The notes below the pieces were generated by a model. The model was not told the DNA's origin. It saw nothing but the letters and a program-made list of their open reading frames with translations, and did no database searches. A stretch of DNA of 41,308 bases from a virus. A program made the translations under genes and the position numbers. The stretch spans positions 1-41,308 of IMG/VR virus record IMGVR_UViG_3300032092_000074; one strand, written 5' to 3'. Shown in pieces: positions 13,844 through 20,700 of the stretch; positions within the stretch are counted from its first letter, which is position 1, and each line of letters opens with the position of its first letter.

Positions 13844-14090
13844 GATTAAAGATTTGAGTGAAATGTTTTTTGATTTAAAGCTATCGGTAAGCGACCTTTG
13901 CTCTGAGGTTTTGAATTTGGCCGTAGAGAACGAAGAGCTTAAAAAACAAAACGATGATTTAATTAACAAGAATTACACTCTGAAGCAAAAAAACATGGAG
14001 CTTGTGACGCTTTTAGATTATGCGGATCAAGGCAACGAAGATTTGAAGAAGCAGCTCCAAAGCTACATGTTTGGAAGCGGTGTAGATTAA
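13833..14090 (+). CDS. Coiled-coil protein
   Basis: An 85-aa acidic protein made of heptads: LFDL-like N-terminal helix, then LNLAVENEELKKQNDDLIN and a similar second half. It is probably an extended dimeric coiled coil with no catalytic motif. It partners by position and type with the 42-aa coiled-coil gene that overlaps its start. Function unknown. Confidence 0.8.
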   Translation: MDDKIKDLSEMFFDLKLSVSDLCSEVLNLAVENEELKKQNDDLINKNYTLKQKNMELVTLLDYADQGNEDLKKQLQSYMFGSGVD

Positions 14091-14098
14091 CAATCACA

Positions 14099-14136
14099 GC
14101 CCCCGACGCCTCTTAACAATGCGCACCAGCGGGGGC
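14099..14136 (+). promoter_or_regulatory. Intergenic stem-loop without U-tract
   Basis: GCCCCCG (14099-14105) pairs perfectly with CGGGGGC (14130-14136), and a CGC/GCG pair inside the loop adds stability. The next bases are GAATTT, so it is not a standard terminator. It may protect or separate the upstream and downstream mRNA segments. Confidence 0.5.
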
Positions 14137-14147
14137 GAATTTAAACA

Positions 14148-14339
14148 ATGTATCTAATCCAGCACAGGGAGACAGAAACCGTCTTACTAGTTGAAGGTTT
14201 TGGATTGAAAAAGCGTGACAGTTGGCTTGAATCGAAAGACATTAAGCACGCTACAAAATTTGTAACGGTCGATGAGGCTAAGGCCGCTGCAACTAAATTC
14301 AGCCTCGAAAACAAACACTACAGAATCAGAAAAATATGA
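14148..14339 (+). CDS. Hypothetical protein
   Basis: A 63-aa basic protein beginning MYLIQHRETETVLLVEGF and ending in a basic RIRKI tail. The first half is probably beta, the second helical with an Ala-rich TVDEAKAAATKF segment. No family is recognised. Its stop overlaps the next gene as ATGA. Confidence 0.75.
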   Translation: MYLIQHRETETVLLVEGFGLKKRDSWLESKDIKHATKFVTVDEAKAAATKFSLENKHYRIRKI

Positions 14340-14545
14340 GTTACAACGGAGATTATCAGCATAAAGACGAGTGCGGCGCATTGTTCGTCAACGACAAGAA
14401 AACCGACGAGAAACACCCGGATTACCGGGGAAGCGCCAAAATTGGCGGGAAACTTATGGACGTGTCCGCTTGGATTAGGACGCCTAAGAGCGGCGGCCAA
14501 GATTATCTTTCGATCGCATTTCGTGACTGGAAAGGAAAACAGTAA
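14336..14545 (+). CDS. DUF736-like small protein
   Basis: A 69-aa protein. ECGALFVNDKKTDEKHPDYRG, then the Gly-Lys...Ser-Ala-Trp-Ile and Ser-Gly-Gly...Leu-Ser-Ile segments, resemble DUF736-type and related short phage proteins in which Gly-Ala-Leu-Phe-x-Asn-Asp is the hallmark. The fold is probably a small OB-like beta-barrel, which would suit single-strand DNA binding beside ERF, but no binding evidence can be read from sequence. The stop and the next start share one base (TAATG). Confidence 0.75.
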   Translation: MSYNGDYQHKDECGALFVNDKKTDEKHPDYRGSAKIGGKLMDVSAWIRTPKSGGQDYLSIAFRDWKGKQ

Positions 14546-14964
14546 TGATTGTTCCAGTAAAATTGTGCTCGCCTAGAGCCAAGCTTCCAACGAAGCAGCA
14601 CAGCCAAGACGCGGGCTATGACCTATACGCGACAAGCATGGAGTATCACCAAAATCGCCAAGTATGTTACGGGACCGGGGTCAAGATTTTGATTCCAGAA
14701 GGTTACGTTGGGAAAATTTACCCGCGTTCCTCGATCCGCAAGACAAGCTTGATTTTGTCTAACTCAGTGGGGATTATTGACGCTGGTTATACTGGTGAGA
14801 TTTTCGTGACGTTCCGCCAATGGGATCTTTCGGAAATTTACACCGTTGGTGACCGCGTCGCGCAGTTGGTTATCGAGAAAATTCCTGATGTGAAGCTTGA
14901 AGCGGTTGAAGAACTAGCCAAGACTGAGCGAGGAGACAATGGCCACGGGTCCACAGGGAAATGA
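14545..14964 (+). CDS. dut: dUTP diphosphatase
   Basis: A 139-aa protein with all five motifs of the trimeric dUTPase family: DAGYDLY (22-28), PRSS (60-63), GIIDAGYTGE (76-85), GDRVAQ (102-107) and RGDNGHGSTG (129-138). It hydrolyses dUTP to dUMP and pyrophosphate, keeping uracil out of phage DNA and supplying dTMP precursor. In motif V the aromatic Phe usual before Gly-Ser-Thr-Gly is His here, a mild departure at the residue that stacks on uracil. AAAGGAAAA precedes the start, which overlaps the previous stop by one base. Confidence 0.96.
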   Translation: MIVPVKLCSPRAKLPTKQHSQDAGYDLYATSMEYHQNRQVCYGTGVKILIPEGYVGKIYPRSSIRKTSLILSNSVGIIDAGYTGEIFVTFRQWDLSEIYTVGDRVAQLVIEKIPDVKLEAVEELAKTERGDNGHGSTGK

Positions 14965-15022
14965 TTCTTTTGTCGCTGCTTTTGGCCGTATTTTTGGACT
15001 CACTTTTAAACGAGAGATTCAA

Positions 15023-15175
15023 ATGAGAAAGAAAAAGAAAAACATAATCACAAACACAAAAGTATTTACATTCCGTTTGACTAAGAAACAAATGGAAGAA
15101 CTAGAACGAAGGGCCCGCAAGATTAAGAAAACCAAAGGGTTTGTTTTGCGCTCGATTCTTGATTCCAATGAATAA
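15023..15175 (+). CDS. Ribbon-helix-helix-like small protein
   Basis: 50 aa from the ATG at 15023. A Lys-rich N-terminus is followed by KVFTFRLTKKQMEELERRAR and then KGFVLRSIL. A beta strand followed by two helices, with Thr-x-Arg-Leu at the strand, is the pattern of CopG/Arc-type ribbon-helix-helix DNA-binding proteins. A longer frame from 14939 has a GAGGAG upstream, but that falls inside dUTPase motif V codons. It could be a transcription regulator of this operon. Confidence 0.7.
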   Translation: MRKKKKNIITNTKVFTFRLTKKQMEELERRARKIKKTKGFVLRSILDSNE

Positions 15176-15317
15176 GCTTCAGAAGCTAATTAAAGACAAC
15201 GATCTAAACGAAACCGAAGTATTAAATGAATTACAAGACAACGGCATTATTTCTGACCTGTGCGTTAGTGCTGCCGATGTCGCTGATTGTGATGTTGAAA
15301 AAGTCGAAGTGAAATAA
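15168..15317 (+). CDS. Small hypothetical protein, 49 aa
   Basis: The ATG at 15168 overlaps the preceding stop by eight bases, and the frame ends three bases before the RNA ligase start. It is acidic and helical, beginning MNKLQKLIKDNDLNETEVL, with two Cys residues in the C-terminal half. The tight packing supports translation. Function unknown. Confidence 0.68.
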   Translation: MNKLQKLIKDNDLNETEVLNELQDNGIISDLCVSAADVADCDVEKVEVK

Positions 15318-15320
15318 TTT

Positions 15321-15920
15321 ATGAATCCTAAATTTTCTGAATTTCCTAAAATGGCAAGGCTTTCCCGTGAGTGCATTATCACGGAGAAAATCGACGGCAC
15401 AAACGCCCAGATTTATATTACTGAGGATGGCCAGTTTTTTACCGGGTCACGCACACGTTGGATCACGCCAGAGGCCGATAACTTTGGGTTTGCCGCTTGG
15501 GCTCAGGATAACAAAGAAGAGCTAATGAAGCTCGGCGCAGGCCGTCATTTTGGTGAATGGTGGGGCCGTGGCATTCAACGAAACTACGGGTTAAAGGATA
15601 GGCGATTCAGTTTGTTTAACGTGCAGCGTTGGTGCCTGCATGGCGCTCAGCCTAAGCAGATTCCAAGCGCAGACCCTCGCGTGATTAAGATGCAAGAAGA
15701 GCTTCCTGCTTGCGTGGGATTGGTTCCGGTTTTGTATCGCGGAGAGTTTCAGACGAATATTTGTGCTTCCGTTTTGTCTGGTCTACGTTACGGAGGTAGC
15801 CAAGCCGCTCTTGGATTTATGAATCCAGAAGGTATTGTTTGTTTTCACACTGCGGCAAACATCGGGTTCAAGAAAACGCTTGAGAAAGACGAGCTTCCAA
15901 AGTCAATTAGCGGGAAATAG
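15321..15920 (+). CDS. RNA ligase (minimal nucleotidyltransferase)
   Basis: A 199-aa protein with the ordered motifs of covalent nucleotidyltransferases: motif I EKIDGTN with adenylated Lys23, SRTRWI after it, motif III HFGEWWG (76-82), FSLFNVQRW, motif IV PEGIV (169-173) and motif V FKKTLEKDE (183-191). It resembles Rnl2-type RNA ligases, which seal 3'-OH and 5'-phosphate RNA ends using ATP. It consists of the catalytic domain only, with no C-terminal domain and no neighbouring polynucleotide kinase. T4-like phages use such ligases to repair cleaved host tRNA; that role here is inference. Confidence 0.9.
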   Translation: MNPKFSEFPKMARLSRECIITEKIDGTNAQIYITEDGQFFTGSRTRWITPEADNFGFAAWAQDNKEELMKLGAGRHFGEWWGRGIQRNYGLKDRRFSLFNVQRWCLHGAQPKQIPSADPRVIKMQEELPACVGLVPVLYRGEFQTNICASVLSGLRYGGSQAALGFMNPEGIVCFHTAANIGFKKTLEKDELPKSISGK

Positions 15921-15922
15921 AT

Positions 15923-16123
15923 ATGGAAGAAGAATATGACATTGCCGGGCGCGGCATCGTGTGCAACGCAGATAAGTTTGGAACAAAAGTGTTTGAAGTG
16001 CGTTCAGCGCATTTTATCCGGCCAATCAAAGTGCTAGCTTACAACCCGCACCACGCTGCGCAGACGCTAGCAGATATTAACGAAGAAGATTTTCCTCCTG
16101 AAATTGTGAAGCTTGTTGTATGA
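15923..16123 (+). CDS. Hypothetical protein
   Basis: A 66-aa protein two bases after the RNA ligase stop. It has a VFEVRSAHFIRPIKVLAYNPHHAA stretch, then an acidic NEEDFPPEIV tail. The composition suggests a small alpha/beta fold. It might be a partner of the ligase by position only. The stop overlaps the next start as ATGA. Confidence 0.75.
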   Translation: MEEEYDIAGRGIVCNADKFGTKVFEVRSAHFIRPIKVLAYNPHHAAQTLADINEEDFPPEIVKLVV

Positions 16124-16386
16124 AAGAAGCAGTCTGCATTAAATGCGGTAAACAAAATATAGAAATAGGGGATTACGTATTAGCTACAAGGTATTCAGAT
16201 TGCGATCCACATGATCCTTGGTGCGTTGGTTTTGTGGTTGAAATAATCAAAAATAAAAAAGGAATTATCTATGTAATTGGAGAACAATTTGGAAAACTTC
16301 TTAATACAAAAAAATTTAGAAATGCAAAAAAAATTACAGCTATTGAAGGCCAAAAATGGCTAGCAGCTTATGGAAGAAGAATATGA
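16120..16386 (+). CDS. Conserved phage hypothetical with N-terminal CxxC
   Basis: An 88-aa protein. The first ten residues (MKEAVCIKCG) are nearly identical, also at DNA level, to those of the following gene. From residue 15 it reads EIGDYVLATRYSDCDPHDPWC, a pattern I recall from unnamed phage proteins that normally lack this CxxC start. The gene thus looks like a conserved body with a grafted N-terminal cassette. It is AT-rich compared with its neighbours and includes an A8 run that is in frame. Function unknown. Confidence 0.78.
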   Translation: MKEAVCIKCGKQNIEIGDYVLATRYSDCDPHDPWCVGFVVEIIKNKKGIIYVIGEQFGKLLNTKKFRNAKKITAIEGQKWLAAYGRRI

Positions 16387-16553
16387 AAGAAGCAGTCTGC
16401 ATTAACTGCGGGTGGCACTTTGAAAAGCTTGATAAATCCAAAGCCAAGTATTGCTGCCGTAAATGCGCAGATGATGTGCGTAACGTAGTGAAGCGGGTCA
16501 AGTCATCGCGTCCTGAAACTTCAGGTAAAGGTCGTTCTTACGACGGAATGTAA
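16383..16553 (+). CDS. Small zinc-binding protein
   Basis: 56 aa from the ATG overlapping the previous TGA. Cys6-Ile-Asn-Cys9 and, about 20 residues later, a Tyr-Cys-Cys-x-x-Cys cluster form a likely zinc site; the C-terminus is basic. Its first 29 bases match those of the gene before (one change). It resembles small zinc-finger proteins of phages, with no defined role. The stop shares a base with the next ATG. Confidence 0.78.
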   Translation: MKEAVCINCGWHFEKLDKSKAKYCCRKCADDVRNVVKRVKSSRPETSGKGRSYDGM

Positions 16554-16816
16554 TGGCTTACTGCGTGATGAGAGCAAGCCGGGTGTTAGGCAAAAACAAA
16601 TTGCCTCGCCCTAAGCTTGTCACTAAACCCGTGTTTGTTGGGACTCGCGTCCAGTGCGAAATCTGGATTGAGGATCACGCAAACGACAAAGAAAACACGA
16701 GCGACGAGAATATCTCTATCAAGCTTTCAGTAAATCACCTTAGAAAAAATGGGCAGAAAGAAAAAACAAGTCTCAGACCCGGAAACGGAAGTCGAGCCCC
16801 CAAAGAAAAAATATAG
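16553..16816 (+). CDS. Hypothetical basic protein
   Basis: An 87-aa protein starting at a TAATG overlap. The N-terminus (MAYCVMRASRVLGKNKLP) is basic; the middle holds FVGTRVQCEIWIEDH. The last 22 codons overlap the next gene in another frame, so the C-terminal tail (KEKTSLRPGNGSRAPKEKI) is low-complexity and probably not conserved. No family is recognised. Confidence 0.65.
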   Translation: MAYCVMRASRVLGKNKLPRPKLVTKPVFVGTRVQCEIWIEDHANDKENTSDENISIKLSVNHLRKNGQKEKTSLRPGNGSRAPKEKI

Positions 16817-17333
16817 CTCTCCCGAGGCTAGAGCGCGCCAGTTAGCAGGGTTGTCCGGTGTCCGCATCAAGGATTATGTTGACGTGGATATGGAAAAAAC
16901 CAACGGTAAAGGAATGCTGGCGACCGTCCCAGAGGAGACCAAAAAGAAAGTGATCGAAATGTTCATGGGTGGCGCAACGATCGTTGCGATTGCCCGTGAG
17001 ACAAACCTGCACCACGAAACGGTTGAGCTAATCAAACGGGCGCAGCTTGACGTTGATAGCCAGTTTCGTAACGCGGTTCACAAGGCGTCCATACGCGAAA
17101 AGCTTCAGCACGTGGCGCAAGGCACGGCGGACAGGCTTATTGACCTTATGGACGAGATGAGCGCCAAGGACGCGGCAATTGCGCTTGGCATCGTGATGGA
17201 CAAACTAGCAGCGATAGAGAAAGACAAATCGGCGGAAGTGCTTCACCAGCATATCCACTTGCATTCAACCAAAGACATCAGTATCGCATTTGACTCTGCG
17301 CTTCGCGGCGTGATGCCACCACAAGAAAAATAA
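16749..17333 (+). CDS. Helix-turn-helix protein, small-terminase candidate
   Basis: A 194-aa protein. After a basic, disordered N-terminus (about 40 residues), PEETKKKVIEMFMGGATIVA followed by IARETNLHHETVELIKRAQ fits a helix-turn-helix. The middle is a long helical stretch (ADRLIDLMDEMSAKDAAIAL) of the kind that assembles oligomers in small terminase subunits. The C-terminus has a His-rich HQHIHLH. A DNA-recognition domain plus oligomerisation helices suits the DNA-recognition subunit of the packaging motor, though it lies far from the large terminase (38512). A regulator is the alternative. Confidence 0.7.
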   Translation: MGRKKKQVSDPETEVEPPKKKYSSPEARARQLAGLSGVRIKDYVDVDMEKTNGKGMLATVPEETKKKVIEMFMGGATIVAIARETNLHHETVELIKRAQLDVDSQFRNAVHKASIREKLQHVAQGTADRLIDLMDEMSAKDAAIALGIVMDKLAAIEKDKSAEVLHQHIHLHSTKDISIAFDSALRGVMPPQEK

Positions 17334-17334
17334 A

Positions 17335-17568
17335 ATGAGCGAGACTAAAAATAACTTACTAAAACAACATTGTTCTATTGAGACGGCTAATCTTCTTTAC
17401 GAAACATTACAGTATTACCGTGAATTAGTCCCATTTACATTAGATATGTCGGCAGAAGAATACGCGGACACGCACGAAGCAAAGCGTGTTGACGCTGCGT
17501 TGAAGAAATATCGAGATGAAACCGGCGCTAAAGAAACTTACGCAAACTCTATGTTTAGGGGAAAGTAA
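17335..17568 (+). CDS. Hypothetical protein, last of rightward operon
   Basis: A 77-aa protein starting one base after the previous stop. It is helical and charged, with TANLLYETLQYYRELVPFT and a YADTHEAKRVDAALKKY segment. No family is known to me. Its stop is three bases from the end of the opposing leftward gene, so the two operons converge here. Confidence 0.78.
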   Translation: MSETKNNLLKQHCSIETANLLYETLQYYRELVPFTLDMSAEEYADTHEAKRVDAALKKYRDETGAKETYANSMFRGK

Positions 17569-17571
17569 CTT

Positions 17572-17709
17572 TTACCGTTTCTTAGATTTAGTTTTGCGAG
17601 CCGTGGCCAATGCAATAGCCACGGCTTGCTTTTGTGGTTTACCGGCTTTCATTTCAGTTTTAATATTCTTGCTAATCGTTTTTGCGCTGGAACCTTTTTT
17701 GAGTGGCAT
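17572..17709 (-). CDS. DUF6496-like small basic protein
   Basis: 45 aa from the ATG at 17709; the frame's extension to 17772 lies within the upstream gene. MPLKKGSSAKTISKNIKTEM followed by KAGKPQKQAVAIALATARK closely matches a widespread short phage protein (DUF6496 type). It is Lys/Ala-rich and helical and probably binds nucleic acid or the virion interior, but the function is not established. It is the final gene of the virion operon. A plus-strand terminator is embedded within its sequence. Confidence 0.88.
   Translation of the reverse strand: MPLKKGSSAKTISKNIKTEMKAGKPQKQAVAIALATARKTKSKKR
17599..17634 (+). terminator. Plus-strand terminator inside opposing gene
   Basis: AGCCGTGGC (17599-17607) and GCCACGGCT (17618-17626) form a perfect nine-pair stem with a ten-base loop, followed by TGCTTTTG. 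It lies 30 bases past the rightward stop at 17568, within the DUF6496-like gene on the other strand. It probably ends the rightward transcript. Confidence 0.6.
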
Positions 17710-17713
17710 AATG

Positions 17714-20700
17714 TTATCTGGCTTTTTGGCGTTTACGGGCTTTCTGAACGGCTTTCTCGTAAGACTTTTCAACCGCTACGCTCGCGTTTTTGGCAATTAA
17801 CACAACCATGAACATGCCGCGTGGCGTGCGGCGGATCACGAACCCTTGCGGAATCCGTGCGTCTTGCTTAGGCGTGACAACCTCAGGGGCGGGTGCGGTA
17901 GTCTCCGGCTTAACAGGCTCAGGACGAGCCTTAACGTTTTCAAGCACGCTTGGAATTGCAGCAAGCTCATCCTCTGGATACATTGTTGTAGCCTCGCTGC
18001 GGACACGGCGGACTTCAGGTAACAGTAAATTAGTTACTTTTTTAGGCTCTGCTTTAACTTCCTGAACAGCTTCAATAATCGGAGTAAGCTCAGAGAAACT
18101 TTTCAGTTCTTTTTTAGGCTTTGGCAAGTTTTTTAGAGCATCTGCTTCTTTCCCCACTGGCGGCGTCACGCTCAATCCTTCTTGCTGCATGGCAATTTGC
18201 TCTAGCACTTCAGGAGGAACAGCTTCAGGCTTTCCCTTTTTCCTTGGAGCAACAGCGTCAATTTCAGCGGCATCAACTACGGAAGGCACATCACCAGACC
18301 AAAACGTTTCAGACTGTTTGCGGATTTTTTGCACGCGCCTCCTGCGATTGCGCATTTTTGATTGGGTTTTACGTTCAGTGTTTTCCCTGAAGTTTTTGCT
18401 TTCAACCCATGCCGGTAGATCTTCGGGTGAGCGAAGCTCCCTGCGAATAGCTTTTTGAACGGTGGCTAATTCTTCTGCGGCTTTTCCGGAGCGAAGATCG
18501 CCATACATGAGATTGCGGCGCATTTCCTCAACTTCTTTGCTTGTCTGGCCTTGCTGGCGCGGCTCAACAACAATTCCTAGTTGTTTTGCTTTCTTGTTAC
18601 TGGCGAGCACTGCTTTTTCTGCATTCTCGTATTCACCCACAAGTTTGCCGTCCATAAACAACTGCGCTTTCTTTCCTTTAGGCACAACAATGCGAGCGCC
18701 AATGTCAGTGTCCGTGATGATTTTTGTGTCACCCACAACCTCGGAGACTGTGCCTTTGCCGGGAGAAAAGTTAGATCGAGCCAGCGGGAAAATCTTGGAA
18801 CGATCTACACCAATCTGAACCGGCAAGCCGTTTGGTGCGTATTTGCTGGCGTCATAAATTGCGTCTAGCCGGAAGTTACTAAACACATTTCTATCACGAT
18901 CAAATCTAACATTTCTGCGCTGACCGCCAATAGTCACAGCTTCAACCATTCCGGTAGGAATTTCCTGCAACGAAATTGTCGGTCTGTTTGCGTAAACCCC
19001 GCCTTTTTTTTCGTTAGGCTTTATGTTTCCGCCAAGATGCAGCAAATCGCGCATAATAATTGCGCTTTCTTTAGAAACTTTTGGCGCAAACGCCGCAATA
19101 GCATCAGCAGCAGGTTCAGGAGAGTTATCCGAGTAATTGCGAAAATACTCGTTCACCAAAGGAATGACATCATCCAAAGTTTTGACTCCGAATTCGTCTA
19201 ACGCTTTTTTAATAGTTGGCGTATAATCTTTTTGATAGTTAATCAAATCGTTTAACAACGATAAATTGTAACCAACAACAAGCGGACCACCATTTGGCGT
19301 TTGCTGGATGCCAAAAGGGAGAATTTTAACACTTCCGCGAACGGTGTAAGCTCGCTCATCGGACAACGTTTTAGAAGTGGCTACGTCAGCCGTTACGTCC
19401 ACAATTTCACCTTTGTTGATTGAATCAGCAAGCGTGCGAAAAGCATCTGCATTTTTAATAAGCAAATCGCCGTTGGGATCTTTAAGCAAAATCAAATCCT
19501 CAATTTGCTTTGGCGTGATTCGATCCGTCCAAACAATCGGAGTGCCTTCTTTAATATTTCCAGCGCCAATTCCAATTTTGGTGTTTGCCGGAGCGGTCCC
19601 AAAAATAGAACTAGTGGCCCCGAAAACCTGATTGTTACGCTTTACTCGTTCTTTTAGGTCTGGAACATCGTCATAGCGCGCGCGCGCTGCAGCAGTAACA
19701 CGCTCGCCATTTGCTCCAATGTCTCCGGGGACAAACTCAGCTTTCTTTCCGGGCTTCTGGATGTTCGTAAACATCTTCTCCGCCATCGAATCCAAAAGCG
19801 GATCGTGAATCAGTTTTCCGTCTTTGTAAAAAACTTTGTTGATCGGGTCAAACGAGGCACCAGACGAGGGAGAGACGATCTTATCTCTGAGCGTGGTCGT
19901 TACTTTGTTCCATGCTTTGGACAGAATTGGAGTTGTTTCGCCAGTGAGAAGCTCAGATGGAAGCTTGCTTTGAAACCGCTCCGTGATGCCGCGTGCGATG
20001 TATTCATGCGCCATGTAAAGCGCCTTTTCCATGCGTTCTTCAACGGGTTTTGTTGGATCGTTGGCAAAATCCAAATCTTTCTGCATGTCCGCCGCACGGT
20101 TTGGGTCCACCTTCCTTGTGGCTTCAAGGTATTCCTTGCCGAGACCCTCAGAGATTTCTTTGATTGCTTGCTCAGGGCTTCCTGCTTTGGTGCTCAGTTC
20201 GTTAAGAAACTCCTTGGCCTGCGCATCCGAAATCATCGCGTGCGCGACTTCCTCAATTGCTGCCCGTGGCGTGGTCACGTTGTCCACGTTCAACATAATC
20301 ACAGGCTTCTTGCTCGGGTCCGTCCCAATCATCGTGACGCCAGCGCCCATGTTTTCGCCAGTCATGCCAGGAAGCTGAGTCTTGTTGTTCACAAACAAAA
20401 CTTCGTTGCCAGCCAGTTCAGCGGATCGAGCAATGTTGAAAATCCGATTTTTTTCAGCGAGAGACCAATTCGGGTTCTCCATCACGGACATGCGATTGTC
20501 GCGTTCGCTAGGGACAAAAATCTCCTGCCCCATCACTTCAACCTTCCTGTCCGCTGGTCGCTCCATTAAGTCGAACATCTGTTCTCGCAAAAACGAGTCC
20601 TTTGCCGCTTTGCCGGTAAGCTCAGGCAAGACGCCGCCACCGATTCCAGCCATTGCGCCAGGAACAGTCCCGCCAATCGCGCTAGCCAGCGTGTTTTGGA

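Noticed and set aside
14939-15022. Upstream start for the RHH-like gene with GAGGAG in front
   Set aside because: The GAGGAG falls in essential dUTPase motif V codons and the extra 28 residues add nothing resembling the family; kept only as an alternative.
19805-20569. 254-aa plus-strand ORF
   Set aside because: It is antisense to the 1454-aa virion gene, rich in Phe, Arg and His as expected for a shadow frame, with no recognisable motif.
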